From an uncultured Corynebacterium sp. (lineage in GTDB: Bacteria; Actinomycetota; Actinomycetes; Mycobacteriales; Mycobacteriaceae), in assembly GCF_943914615.1 (NCBI RefSeq), contig NZ_CALUCS010000004.1, forward strand, positions 53,859 through 117,858: a stretch of DNA of 64,000 bases, given 5' to 3'. This document shows, piece after piece, positions 7,751 to 16,833 of the stretch. The notes under the pieces were generated by a model that was given only the letters and a program-made list of their open reading frames with translations, did not search any database and was not told the origin of the DNA. Each line of letters begins with the position of its first letter. The stretch's first letter is position 1. The translations under genes and the position numbers were made by a program.

Positions 7751-9416
7751 TGGTAGCCTTCAGATTCTCGCCGACCCGCTTGCCGGAGTGGATACAGCCG
7801 CCGAGGAAGGTACCCTCAAGGGCGTTCTTGCCGTGCATGCCGCCGCCTCCGAAGCCGGCGACCTCGCCGGCGGCGTAAAGGCCGGGGAGCACCGAACCGT
7901 CGGTGCGCAGGCAGCGGCCGGAAAGGTCGGTCTCGATGCCGCCGAGGGTCTTGCGGGTCAGCACGTGCAGCTTGACGGCGATCAGCGGTCCCTTCGACTC
8001 GTCAAGCAGGCGGTGCGGGGCGGCACAGCGGACGATCTTGTCGCCCAAGTATCCGCGGGCAGTGCGGATGTAATTGATCTGCGCGTCCTTGCTGAAGCTA
8101 TTGTCCACCTGCGAGTCGCGATCCTCGATAATGCGGCGCAGGTCGTGGACGTCGAGGGCGGGGGCATCGTCGTCGGCGATAGCGTTCATGCCCTCGACCA
8201 GGGAGCCCAGGTCGTCGGCAACCACCCAGTCCTCCCCGTGATCCATGAATGCCTTCACCGCGGGGTGGGTGCCGGGGCCCACCTTGGAGAGCAGGTTCTT
8301 GACCTTCTTGATGGTCAGGTCCGGGTTCTGCTCAGAGCCGGAGAAGATGAACTCCTTGTCGGCGATCGTCTTGTTCAGGATGAACCAGGAGTAGCTGTGA
8401 CCCGTGGTGCCGAGGTGCTTCATGGTGGCGATCGTGTCGCCGCCTGGGATGATGTTGCTGGGGAAACGCTTGCCGGTCGCGTCGACCCACAGCGAGGACG
8501 GGCCCGGGATGATGCGGATGCCGTGGCCGGGCCAGATGGAATTCCAGTTCTTCATGCCCTCGGTGTAGGCCCACATGCGGTCGGTGTTTACCAGGTTCGC
8601 GCCGGCGGTTTCGGAGATCTCGATCATGCGGCCGTCCACGTGAGCGGGCACGCCGGTGACCATGTCGTTCGGTACCGGACCCCACTGGTCGGTCGGCCAC
8701 GCACGACGCACCAGGTCGAGGTTGCCGCCGATGCCGCCGGAGGTCACTACGACGGCACGCGCGCGCAGCTCGAACTCCCCTACGGTCTTTCTAGATGACG
8801 CCACGCCGCGGTCCAGATCGCTTGGTTCCAGCACGCTGCCGCGCACGCCGACGACGGCGTCATTTTCTACAATCAGCTCGTCGACCTGGTGGCGAAAACG
8901 GAACTCGACCTTGCCCTCCGCCTCGGCGGCCTCGATGGGTTCGCGGAAGACGCGCACGACCTCGGGACCGGTGCCCCAGGTCAAGTGGAAGCGGGGCACG
9001 GAGTTACCGTGGCCGCTGGCGTCTCCGGAACCGCGCTCTGCCCAGCCGACGGTGGGCAGCACGTTGAGGCCGAGAGCCTTGAGGTAGTCGCGCTTTTCAG
9101 TGGCGGCGAAGCGGACGTACTCGCGGCCCCAGCGGCGTGGCCAGTAGTCGTTTTGGGAATCATCGAACTGCGCGGAGTTCTCCCAGTCGCGCCAAGCGAG
9201 CTCCTCGGAATCCTTAACCCCCATCAGTTTCTGCTCGGGGCTTCCCACATAGAACAGGCCACCGAGCGACCAGAAGGCCTGTCCGCCCAGGTTGTTACGG
9301 TTTTCCTGGTCCAGGATAAGTACCTTCAGCCCCGACTTCTGCGCCTCATAGGCGGCGACGAGGCCGGCCAGACCGGCGCCAACGATGATGACATCGGGGT
9401 TAGTGGGAGTAGTCAC
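7737..9416 (-). CDS. FAD-binding dehydrogenase of the fumarate reductase/KstD-like group
   Basis: A 559-aa flavoprotein with the N-terminal dinucleotide fold VIIVGAGLAGLVAAYEAQKSG, a GGQAFWSLGG segment and a C-terminal FAD-contacting GLYAAGEVAGFGGGGMHG. The pattern matches the 'FAD-binding dehydrogenase' group related to 3-ketosteroid Delta-1 dehydrogenase and flavocytochrome fumarate reductase. It starts with GTG, preceded by AGAGGA. It overlaps the amidase gene downstream, and the pair may act in one catabolic route. No steroid-degradation genes are nearby, so a KstD role is not supported. Confidence 0.8.
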   Translation of the reverse strand: MTTPTNPDVIIVGAGLAGLVAAYEAQKSGLKVLILDQENRNNLGGQAFWSLGGLFYVGSPEQKLMGVKDSEELAWRDWENSAQFDDSQNDYWPRRWGREYVRFAATEKRDYLKALGLNVLPTVGWAERGSGDASGHGNSVPRFHLTWGTGPEVVRVFREPIEAAEAEGKVEFRFRHQVDELIVENDAVVGVRGSVLEPSDLDRGVASSRKTVGEFELRARAVVVTSGGIGGNLDLVRRAWPTDQWGPVPNDMVTGVPAHVDGRMIEISETAGANLVNTDRMWAYTEGMKNWNSIWPGHGIRIIPGPSSLWVDATGKRFPSNIIPGGDTIATMKHLGTTGHSYSWFILNKTIADKEFIFSGSEQNPDLTIKKVKNLLSKVGPGTHPAVKAFMDHGEDWVVADDLGSLVEGMNAIADDDAPALDVHDLRRIIEDRDSQVDNSFSKDAQINYIRTARGYLGDKIVRCAAPHRLLDESKGPLIAVKLHVLTRKTLGGIETDLSGRCLRTDGSVLPGLYAAGEVAGFGGGGMHGKNALEGTFLGGCIHSGKRVGENLKATIAQL

Positions 9417-9502
9417 GGAAAGGATTCCTCTCGGGGGGTTTTGTGCGAATAGTTATTATTACGCTAAAACTATCCGGCGAGCCCCGCGGGGAAATCGCAA
9501 AA

Positions 9503-10735
9503 CTACTTAGGGGCGAGGACGAATTGGACGCACCCGATGTCCTCGGCGGTGGCCAGGGCCTCGTGGAGGGCCAGCTGGTAATCCCAGAGGTGGCGGAATA
9601 CCGGGTCAAAGCCGGCGGCCGCGGCCTGGCGCTCGCGGGAGAGGAAGTTCGCACGCCACAGCGGCAACGTCGCGCGCAGGTGGGCGCTGAGGTTGTTCTC
9701 CGCGACGACGGCCAGTTGGGTGTGCTCGGCAGCGGCCTCGCGGACCTGTTGGACGGTGGGATACTCCAGGGCGGGCCAGACATAGGCACGCATGACGTCC
9801 AGGGATTCGCGGGCGGTCTCCCGCATCTCGTCGGTGGCGATGATCGACTGGATCACGGCGAGCCCATCGTCGGAGAGCATGCGGTCAACGGCCTTGAGGT
9901 AGTGGCTCAAGCCGCCAAGCCCCAGAGTCTCCATGCGCTCGACGGAGAAGATGGCCTCGTAACGGCCGGACCACTGGCGCGGGGAGGGCACCGGCCCAGC
10001 GATGACCTCCACGTTCACCGCTCCCCCGACCCCGGCGGTGTGGACGCGGGCGCGCACGGCGTCCGCGTGATCCTCGTCGCTGGTCAGAACGTCCACACGG
10101 GCGCCGCGCTTGGCGGCCTGCACGGCCAGCTGGCCACCGGAAGAGGGCATCTCGAGCACGCGGTCGCCGGGGCCGACCTCGGCCTCGTCGAGCATGGTGG
10201 TGATGCGGCGGCGCTGCGCGTCGTCCAGGTCGAGACGCTCCACGGGATCCGGCTCACCAAACCAGGTGAAATCAATACCTTCCTCGTGCGCACTCGTGCG
10301 GGAAGCACTGTTGAATTGAGCGGCACCAGTGGCGCGGGTGGCACCGGCGTAGAGCTCTACGAGAGCCTCCGGCAGCTCCCCCGGGACGGGGCCGCGACGC
10401 TTCGTGGTCCGGCGGGCAAAAAACTCCCCGAACTTCCCCTCGAAAGGTTGATCCATCAAGGCTGCGAGGACCTCCGGGAGGGGTTCGGCAGACCACTCCC
10501 CGGCCATGTATCCCTCTGCCAGCCCCAGCCAGCCCTCAGCGACCACCCGATCGATCACCTGGCCGTCCCGAACGACCATGTGTGGCACCGTGCCGGCGTC
10601 CAAAGCAATTCCATGAGAAGAAAGCAGCGCTTCCATGCGCGTGGTGACGGCCTCGGCCCGGCGACCCATAAAACGAGAGTGCGGGGCGGCAACCAGGCGC
10701 GGCCAGCGTTCCTCGTCGATGTATGGAGACGTCAT
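9503..10735 (-). CDS. cyclopropane-fatty-acid-synthase-like SAM methyltransferase
   Basis: A 410-aa protein resembling cyclopropane/mycolic-acid methyltransferases. An N-terminal helical region is followed by a Rossmann methyltransferase (VGPGDRVLE..., YLKAVDRMLSDDGLAVIQSI) and a typical YVWPALEYPTVQQVREAA segment. The start at 10735 has AAGGAAGG 8 bp upstream. The SAM loop normally reads DxGCGWG but here reads EMPSSGG, and the usual S-x-E-x-x-E-H-x-G motif reads FSVERMETLG. The protein is therefore a divergent member that may have lost or changed SAM use. If active it would act on membrane phospholipid acyl chains. Confidence 0.75.
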   Translation of the reverse strand: MTSPYIDEERWPRLVAAPHSRFMGRRAEAVTTRMEALLSSHGIALDAGTVPHMVVRDGQVIDRVVAEGWLGLAEGYMAGEWSAEPLPEVLAALMDQPFEGKFGEFFARRTTKRRGPVPGELPEALVELYAGATRATGAAQFNSASRTSAHEEGIDFTWFGEPDPVERLDLDDAQRRRITTMLDEAEVGPGDRVLEMPSSGGQLAVQAAKRGARVDVLTSDEDHADAVRARVHTAGVGGAVNVEVIAGPVPSPRQWSGRYEAIFSVERMETLGLGGLSHYLKAVDRMLSDDGLAVIQSIIATDEMRETARESLDVMRAYVWPALEYPTVQQVREAAAEHTQLAVVAENNLSAHLRATLPLWRANFLSRERQAAAAGFDPVFRHLWDYQLALHEALATAEDIGCVQFVLAPK

Positions 10736-10915
10736 CTTGCCTTCCTTTTGCGCTGTGACTCCCCCCGAAGTTACTAGGAAAACAACTTTCGGCTTCCGAG
10801 GCGCAACCGAAAGCGCCCGAATTTTTCGAAAACCGGGGGATCTCGGTGTGAAGCACACGCCTGAACCAATTAAGATGGTGCCGGATTACAACCATAATTG
10901 AGGAGAAGCAACTAG

Positions 10916-12331
10916 ATGACCAGCACATCAAACCGCCACCACGTCGTAATCATCGGCGCGGGCTTCGGCGGACTGTTTGCGGCTAAGAAGTTCAAAAACG
11001 AGAACGTCCAGGTCACGATCGTCGACCGGACGAACCACCACCTGTTCCAGCCGCTGCTTTACCAGGTTGCGACCGGCATCCTCTCCGAAGGCGAGATCGC
11101 TCCGTCCATCCGCCAGATCCTGGCGGACCAGGACAACGTCCGCGTGGTCAAGGGCGAGGTCCGCAACGTGGACATCAACGAACAGACCGTCACCGCCGAC
11201 CTGGGCGGCACCGATGCCGTGCTGAAGTACGACTCGCTGATCCTGGCAGCCGGCGCCGGCCAGTCCTACTTCGGCAACGAGCAGTTTGCCGAGTTCGCGC
11301 CGGGCATGAAGTCCGTCGACGACGCCCTGGAGATCCGCGCCCGCGTGACCGGCGCCTTCGAGCGCGCCGAGATCACCAACGACCCGGAGGCCCGCAAGCG
11401 CCTGCTGACCTTCGTAGTCGTCGGCGCCGGCCCGACCGGCGTGGAGCTGGCCGGCCAGCTGGCCGAGATGTCCCACCGCACCCTGCGCGACGAGTTCCGC
11501 GAGATCGACACCGAGGACACTCGCATTCTGCTGATCGACGGTGGCTCGCAGGTGCTGGCCCCGTTCGGCAAGCGCCTAGGACGCAAGGCCGCCCGCCGCC
11601 TGGAGGACCTGGGCGTGGATATCATCCTCAACTCCCTGGTCACCGACGTGTCCAAGGAGGGTGTGCGCTACAAGGACATGAAGACCGAGGAGGAGTTCTT
11701 CGTACCCTCCTACGCCAAGATCTGGTCCGCTGGCGTGGCCGCTTCCCCGCTGGGCAAGCACGTGGCCGAGCAGGCTGGCATCGAGGTCGACCGCGCGGGT
11801 CGCGTACCGGTGAATGACGACCTCACCCTGGGCGAGCACCGCAACATCTTCATCGTTGGTGACATGATGTCCAAGGATCGCCTGCCGGGCGTAGCCCAGG
11901 TGGCTATGCAGGGCGGCCAGTACGCAGCAACCACCATCCTGGATGAGGTCAACAACGGCACCGCCCCCGAGGGCCGTGTTCCGTTTAGCTACTTCGACAA
12001 GGGCTCCATGGCCATCGTCTCCCGCTTCAACGCAGTGGTGAAGATGAACAAGGCCGAAGTCTCCGGTTTCTTTGGCTGGGTAATGTGGCTGCTGCTGCAC
12101 CTGCTGTACATGGTGGGCTTCCGCAACCGTGCGGTCGCAGCCTTCAGCTGGGGCCTGAACTCCGTGTCCCGTCGCCGTTGGCAGCTGGTGGCAACCCGCC
12201 AGCAGCTGCACGCGCGCAACGCGATCCGCAAGCTGCGCGACCTGGAGGACAAGGAAAGCATTCGCTCCATCGAGGTGCGCGACAACCTGCGCTTCGGCGA
12301 AGGCCGCGATACCCGCGCAGTCTCCGACTAA
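10916..12331 (+). CDS. ndh: type II NADH dehydrogenase (NADH:menaquinone oxidoreductase)
   Basis: A 471-aa membrane-associated flavoprotein that feeds electrons from NADH to menaquinone without proton pumping. The FAD motif VVIIGAGFGGLFAAKKF is at the N-terminus and the NADH motif VVVGAGPTGVELAGQLAE is near residue 168. The quinone-site segment FQPLLYQVATG and the C-terminal amphipathic anchor (FGWVMWLLLHLLYMVGFRNR) are typical of NDH-2. GAGGAG precedes the ATG. This is usually the main NADH dehydrogenase in corynebacteria (family knowledge). The gene converges on the thioesterase gene with a 4-bp overlap. Confidence 0.93.
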   Translation: MTSTSNRHHVVIIGAGFGGLFAAKKFKNENVQVTIVDRTNHHLFQPLLYQVATGILSEGEIAPSIRQILADQDNVRVVKGEVRNVDINEQTVTADLGGTDAVLKYDSLILAAGAGQSYFGNEQFAEFAPGMKSVDDALEIRARVTGAFERAEITNDPEARKRLLTFVVVGAGPTGVELAGQLAEMSHRTLRDEFREIDTEDTRILLIDGGSQVLAPFGKRLGRKAARRLEDLGVDIILNSLVTDVSKEGVRYKDMKTEEEFFVPSYAKIWSAGVAASPLGKHVAEQAGIEVDRAGRVPVNDDLTLGEHRNIFIVGDMMSKDRLPGVAQVAMQGGQYAATTILDEVNNGTAPEGRVPFSYFDKGSMAIVSRFNAVVKMNKAEVSGFFGWVMWLLLHLLYMVGFRNRAVAAFSWGLNSVSRRRWQLVATRQQLHARNAIRKLRDLEDKESIRSIEVRDNLRFGEGRDTRAVSD

Positions 12332-12807
12332 GCCTTCGGCATATCCGGCACTACCTGCGTCTTGAGGAAGGTCAAGGCGCAGGTCTTGCCGGTTTTTTCG
12401 TTTTTGTGCTCCACGCGGAACAGGTGCGTGGTGCGACCGATGTGCTCCGCCTGGGCTGTGGAGACGATGACGTCGCCCTTGACGGACGGGCGCAGGAAGT
12501 GCGTCTGGTTGGAAGTACCCACGACGGCCGGGCGGGCCCCTGCGGCAACGAAGCTAGCCATGGAGCCGGCGGTCTCCCCCAGGCTGGCGTACACGCCGCC
12601 GTTGGTTACACCCCAGGGCTGCAGGTGGTCCTCCGTGATCTCGAGGGCCAGCTGCATCGTGTCCGGGCCGACGGCACGGTACTGCACGCCAAGAGTGCGG
12701 TCGAGGGTGGGGTGCTTGGCCAGCAGTTCGTTGAGGGTGGCGATCTCCTGCTCGGTGAGATCACGCTCGGTGGCAACACGACTTAGTTCAATGAAAATAT
12801 TGGACAT
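12328..12807 (-). CDS. PaaI-type hotdog thioesterase
   Basis: A 159-aa hotdog-fold protein. The characteristic block WGVTNGGVYASLGETAGSMAS (gene-internal, about residue 65) corresponds to the NxxGGxxxxxxE region of PaaI/YigI-type acyl-CoA thioesterases. TNQTHFLRPSVKGDVIVSTA follows in the expected place. The ATG at 12807 (MSNIFIEL) is preferred over an upstream start. A PaaI-type thioesterase lies beside gnd in other corynebacteria as well. The natural acyl-CoA substrate is unknown. Confidence 0.8.
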   Translation of the reverse strand: MSNIFIELSRVATERDLTEQEIATLNELLAKHPTLDRTLGVQYRAVGPDTMQLALEITEDHLQPWGVTNGGVYASLGETAGSMASFVAAGARPAVVGTSNQTHFLRPSVKGDVIVSTAQAEHIGRTTHLFRVEHKNEKTGKTCALTFLKTQVVPDMPKA

Positions 12808-12835
12808 GTGCCTAAGACTAACCAACACATCGCCC

Positions 12836-12843
12836 TGTAAGAT
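12836..12843 (+). promoter_or_regulatory. extended -10 promoter of gnd, probably leaderless
   Basis: TGTAAGAT is an extended -10 element (TG then TAAGAT). It ends 8 bp before the gnd ATG and there is no Shine-Dalgarno sequence in between, so transcription probably starts at or within a couple of bases of the start codon. Leaderless mRNAs are common in corynebacteria (established). The assignment here is by eye. Confidence 0.45.
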
Positions 12844-12851
12844 GTAAAACC

Positions 12852-14297
12852 ATGACTACTGCTGAAGGAACCGCCCAAATCGGTGTTGTTGGACTGGCCG
12901 TGATGGGCTCCAACATCGCCCGGAACTTTGCCAATAACGGTCACACCGTGGCCGTCTACAACCGCACCACTGCGAAGACCGACAAGTTCATGGAAGACTT
13001 CGGTGAGACCGGCAACTTCGTTCCGTCCGAGACGATCGCCGATTTCGTTAAGTCGCTGGAGCGGCCCCGTCGCGCCCTGATCATGGTGCAGGCAGGTGCT
13101 GGTACTGACGCCGTTATTTCCCAGCTCGCCGAGGAAATGGACGAAGGCGACATCATCATTGATGGTGGTAATGCTCTGTACACCGACACGATTCGCCGTG
13201 AGGCCGAGATGTCCGAGCGCGGCCTGAACTTTGTCGGCGCCGGCATCTCCGGCGGTGAGGAAGGCGCGCTGAACGGCCCGGCGATCATGCCCGGTGGCCC
13301 GGCGGAATCCTGGGAGGCCCTGGGGCCGCTGCTCGAGTCCGTGGCCGCGAAGGTCGACGGCACCCCGTGCGTGACGCACATCGGCCCCGACGGCGCGGGA
13401 CACTTCGTGAAGATGGTGCACAACGGCATCGAGTACGCCGACATGCAGGTCATCGGCGAGGCATACCAGCTGCTGCGCTACGGCGCGGGAATGGAACCTG
13501 CGGAAATCGCAGAGGTATTCAAGACCTGGAACGAGGGTGACCTGGATTCCTACCTCATTGAGATCACCGCCGAGGTACTTTCGCAGACCGACGAGGAGAC
13601 CGGCAAGCCGCTGATCGACGTGATCGTGGACTCCGCGGGACAGAAGGGTACCGGCCGCTGGACCGTGAAGGCGGCCCTGGACCTGGGCATCCCGACCACC
13701 GGTATTGGTGAGGCCGTGTTCGCCCGCGCGCTGTCAGGCGCCCGCGAGCAGCGCGATGCCACCATCGGCAACCTGCCCAGCGGCGAGCTGTCCACCCTGG
13801 ACGTGCCGAAGGAGGAGTTCATCGAGGACGTCCGCCGCGCGCTGTACGCCTCCAAGCTGGTGGCATACGCGCAGGGCTTCGACGAGATCAAGGCCGGCTC
13901 CGAGGAGCACAAGTGGGGCGTGGACCCCCGCGACTTGGCCACCATCTGGCGTGGCGGCTGCATCATTCGTGCGAAGTTCCTGAACCGCATCCGCGAGGCC
14001 TACGACGCGAACGCGGAGCTGCCCTCCCTGCTGCTGGACCCGTATTTCAAGGGCGAGTTGGGCGGCCTGATCGACTCTTGGCGCCGTGTGGTCATCCTGG
14101 CTACCCAGCTGGGCCAGCCGGTTCCGGTGTTCGCATCTTCCCTGTCCTACTACGACTCGCTGCGCGCCGAGCGTCTGCCGGCGGCTCTGATTCAGGGCCA
14201 GCGCGACTACTTCGGCGCCCACACCTACCGCCGTACCGACCGCGAGGGCTCTTTCCACACCCTCTGGTCCGGGGATCGCAGTGAGGTCGAAGCGTAA
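12852..14297 (+). CDS. gnd: 6-phosphogluconate dehydrogenase, decarboxylating
   Basis: A 481-aa enzyme of the oxidative pentose phosphate pathway that turns 6-phosphogluconate into ribulose 5-phosphate, CO2 and NADPH. It has the N-terminal NADP fold GVVGLAVMGSNIARNFANNG, the substrate-binding FVGAGISGGEEGALNGPAIMPGG, the catalytic GAGHFVKMVHNGIEYADMQ and a C-terminal QRDYFGAHTYRRTDREGSFHTLW tail. Length and motifs are normal for the long decarboxylating type. The DEAD-box helicase gene begins immediately after its stop codon, suggesting co-transcription. Confidence 0.97.
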   Translation: MTTAEGTAQIGVVGLAVMGSNIARNFANNGHTVAVYNRTTAKTDKFMEDFGETGNFVPSETIADFVKSLERPRRALIMVQAGAGTDAVISQLAEEMDEGDIIIDGGNALYTDTIRREAEMSERGLNFVGAGISGGEEGALNGPAIMPGGPAESWEALGPLLESVAAKVDGTPCVTHIGPDGAGHFVKMVHNGIEYADMQVIGEAYQLLRYGAGMEPAEIAEVFKTWNEGDLDSYLIEITAEVLSQTDEETGKPLIDVIVDSAGQKGTGRWTVKAALDLGIPTTGIGEAVFARALSGAREQRDATIGNLPSGELSTLDVPKEEFIEDVRRALYASKLVAYAQGFDEIKAGSEEHKWGVDPRDLATIWRGGCIIRAKFLNRIREAYDANAELPSLLLDPYFKGELGGLIDSWRRVVILATQLGQPVPVFASSLSYYDSLRAERLPAALIQGQRDYFGAHTYRRTDREGSFHTLWSGDRSEVEA

Positions 14298-15440
14298 TTG
14301 TCCCGATCAGAGTTCGGAAAGCTCGGGCTAGATGATTGCATCACCAAGGAGCTTTCCGCCGAGGGAATAACCAAGCCCTTCCCCATCCAGGCGGCCGCCA
14401 TCCCCGCGGCCGTCGAGGGGCGGGATGTTCTCGGCCGTGGACCGACAGGTTCCGGCAAAACATTCACGTTCGGGCTGCCGATGATTCAGCTGCTGAGGCG
14501 GGGGGCGTCCAAACCAAAAAGGCCGCGTGGTGTGGTGCTGGTACCGACCAGAGAGCTGGCGACGCAGGTGCGCTCGCGGCTGGATCCGATTGCGAACGCG
14601 GCCGGTCAGCGGCTGCTTGAGGTCGTCGGCGGGGTGAAGATTCAGCGGAACATTACGGCGCTGGCCAGGCCGGTAGACATTCTGGTGGCCACGCCGGGGC
14701 GCGCCCTGGATTTGCTGGGTCAAGGCATGCTGGACTTTTCCGACGTGAAGGTCGTAGCCATCGACGAAGCCGACCAGATGGCCGACATGGGCTTCTTGCC
14801 ACAGGTGACCAAACTGCTGGACCGCATGCCGAAGCATGCGCAGCACCTGCTGTTTTCCGCCACCCTGGACGGCGACGTCCAGGTGCTGGTGGATAAGTAC
14901 ATGCGCGACCCCGTGACGCACTCCACCGGCGAGGCCACCGCCAGCGTAGACACGATGCGCCACCTGCTGGGCGTGGTGGAAAGCCGCGAGGAGCGCAACG
15001 AGCTGGTCGTGGCCATTGGAAAGCTGCGGAAGCGCACTGTAATGTTTATGCGCACAAAATACGCTGTGGACCGGCAGGTCAAGAAGCTGGTGCGAGCGGG
15101 AGTCCCCGCCGTGGGGATCCACGGAAACAAGGGACAGAACACCCGCCAAGCGGCGTTGGACGGCTTTACCCAAGGCAAGAACACCGTACTGGTGGCCACC
15201 GATATTGCCGCCCGCGGGATCGACGTGAAGGACGTGGAACTGGTCGTGCACATCGACCCGCCCGCAGAGCACAAGGCATATGTCCACCGAGCCGGGCGCA
15301 CCGCTCGCGCCGGGGCCAGCGGCACGGTGGTGACGCTTTCCTTCGCAGACCAGCAAGCTGATACCGAGAAGATGATGGCCAAGGCCGGGGTGCATCCAAC
15401 CGTGCTGCCGGGTGCCAAATTGGTCGCCGAGCTGAAATAG
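14298..15440 (+). CDS. DEAD-box RNA helicase
   Basis: A compact 380-aa superfamily 2 helicase with almost no extension beyond the core. Visible motifs are the Q-motif KPFPIQAAAIP, Walker A GPTGSGKT, PTRELATQV, ATPGRALDLL, DEAD (VAIDEADQM), SAT, and in the second domain VATDIAARGIDV and HRAGRTARAG. It starts with TTG directly after the gnd stop with no spacing, so it is likely translated by coupling. It probably remodels RNA in ribosome assembly or mRNA turnover; the specific target is not apparent. Confidence 0.9.
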   Translation: MSRSEFGKLGLDDCITKELSAEGITKPFPIQAAAIPAAVEGRDVLGRGPTGSGKTFTFGLPMIQLLRRGASKPKRPRGVVLVPTRELATQVRSRLDPIANAAGQRLLEVVGGVKIQRNITALARPVDILVATPGRALDLLGQGMLDFSDVKVVAIDEADQMADMGFLPQVTKLLDRMPKHAQHLLFSATLDGDVQVLVDKYMRDPVTHSTGEATASVDTMRHLLGVVESREERNELVVAIGKLRKRTVMFMRTKYAVDRQVKKLVRAGVPAVGIHGNKGQNTRQAALDGFTQGKNTVLVATDIAARGIDVKDVELVVHIDPPAEHKAYVHRAGRTARAGASGTVVTLSFADQQADTEKMMAKAGVHPTVLPGAKLVAELK

Positions 15441-15462
15441 ATTTAGGAGTCGGAATACTCAA

Positions 15463-16833
15463 GTGGACATAGTTCTTTCCCTAGTTGGGCTAGTCCTGTT
15501 TGTGCTGCTTACAGGCGCAACTGGCCTGTTCGTGGCCGTGGAATTCGCGATGACGGGCCTGGAACGCTCTACCATCGACGAGCACGCCCGCACCAAGGGC
15601 GACGGCACGGCGAAGCTGCTGCAAAAGGCGCACGGGGAGCTCTCCTTCCTGCTCTCTGGCGCCCAGCTGGGCATTACGATCACCACCCTGGCGACGGGTT
15701 ATCTGGCAGAGCCGATCCTGGCGAAGTTCTTCGACCCGGTGCTGGAGTGGATGGGGTTAAGCGAGGCCGCAGCCATGCCCATCGCGCTGGTTCTGTCGCT
15801 GATTGTGGCGACGGTGCTGTCGATGGTGTTCGGCGAACTGGTGCCGAAGAACCTGGCGATCACCCACCCCATCGAAGTGGCGCGAACCGCTATCCGACCG
15901 GCATGGACGTTCAACGTGGCGCTGAAATGGTTCATCAACGGGATGAACGCTACTGCGAACGCGGTTGTGCGGAAGCTGGGCATTGAGCCGGCGGACGAGT
16001 TGGCGTCCGCAAGATCGGCCGAAGAGCTCTCGGCGCTGGTTAGGAACTCGACAGGCAACGGTGGGTTCACCGAGTCTAAAGCGCGGATTCTGGATCTGTC
16101 GCTGCGGTTTAGTGACGCCTCAGCGGAGGATGTAATGACACCCCGGTCGACCGTCGAATCTCTGACCGTCGAGGAGACCGCGCTGGATCTGATCGAGCTG
16201 GCGCTGGAGACCGGACACTCGCGCTTTCCCGTGACCCGCGGGGATCTGGACGAGACTGTCGGAGTGGTGCACGTGAAGGATGCGCTGACTATCCCCCACG
16301 ACTCGCGCCCCACCACCACCTTGAACAAGCTGATGAAGAACGTCCCCTCCGTGCCAGATTCCTTGAGCGGCGATGACGTGCTGAACCAGGTGCGAGCCGC
16401 GGGCTCGCAGCTGGTGATGGTCGTGGACGAGTACGGCGGCACCGCCGGCATCGTGACGATCGAGGACGTGGTCGAGGAGATCCTCGGCGAGGTGTGGGAC
16501 GAGCACGACGATGTGGAAGAGGACAAGGAAGTCCGCAAAACGGGCACCCACTGGGAGGTTTCCGGCCTGGTGCGCACCGACGAACTGCCGGACGCGGTGG
16601 GCTACACCGCGCCAGAGGGCGACTACGATACGCTCGGCGGTCTAATCATGGCCACGCTGGGGCGCATCCCCGCCGAGGGTGACGAGGTGTTGCTGCCAGT
16701 CGGCGACAACGAGATGATGGAGACCTTCGAAACGGGCATGTCCGGCCGCTGGCGGGCGACCGTCAAGGAGATGGATAACCGGCGCGTGGACAAGGTGCTA
16801 CTGCAGCCGCTGACCAAGGAGGAGGCAAACTAA
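15463..16833 (+). CDS. CNNM/CorC-type transporter-associated protein, first copy
   Basis: A 456-aa membrane protein with an N-terminal DUF21/CNNM transmembrane domain (about residues 1-190, including GAQLGITITTLATGYLAEP and FGELVPKNLAI). A CBS pair (about 215-340, with MTPRSTVESL and VVDEYGGTAGIVTIEDVVEEILGE) and a C-terminal CorC/HlyC transporter-associated domain with DYDTLGGLIMATLGRIP follow. Such proteins are linked to Mg2+/Co2+ efflux. The start is GTG at 15463 after TAGGAG. The stop overlaps the next gene (TAATG); the two homologues form a couple and may heterodimerise. Confidence 0.88.
   Translation: MDIVLSLVGLVLFVLLTGATGLFVAVEFAMTGLERSTIDEHARTKGDGTAKLLQKAHGELSFLLSGAQLGITITTLATGYLAEPILAKFFDPVLEWMGLSEAAAMPIALVLSLIVATVLSMVFGELVPKNLAITHPIEVARTAIRPAWTFNVALKWFINGMNATANAVVRKLGIEPADELASARSAEELSALVRNSTGNGGFTESKARILDLSLRFSDASAEDVMTPRSTVESLTVEETALDLIELALETGHSRFPVTRGDLDETVGVVHVKDALTIPHDSRPTTTLNKLMKNVPSVPDSLSGDDVLNQVRAAGSQLVMVVDEYGGTAGIVTIEDVVEEILGEVWDEHDDVEEDKEVRKTGTHWEVSGLVRTDELPDAVGYTAPEGDYDTLGGLIMATLGRIPAEGDEVLLPVGDNEMMETFETGMSGRWRATVKEMDNRRVDKVLLQPLTKEEAN

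Noticed and set aside
7242..8798. Long plus-strand frame (518 codons) opposite the amidase and FAD dehydrogenase genes
   Set aside because: Composition is typical of an antisense shadow in high-GC DNA (many Arg/Ala/Gly/Val, no domain). Both real genes on the other strand have clear catalytic motifs.
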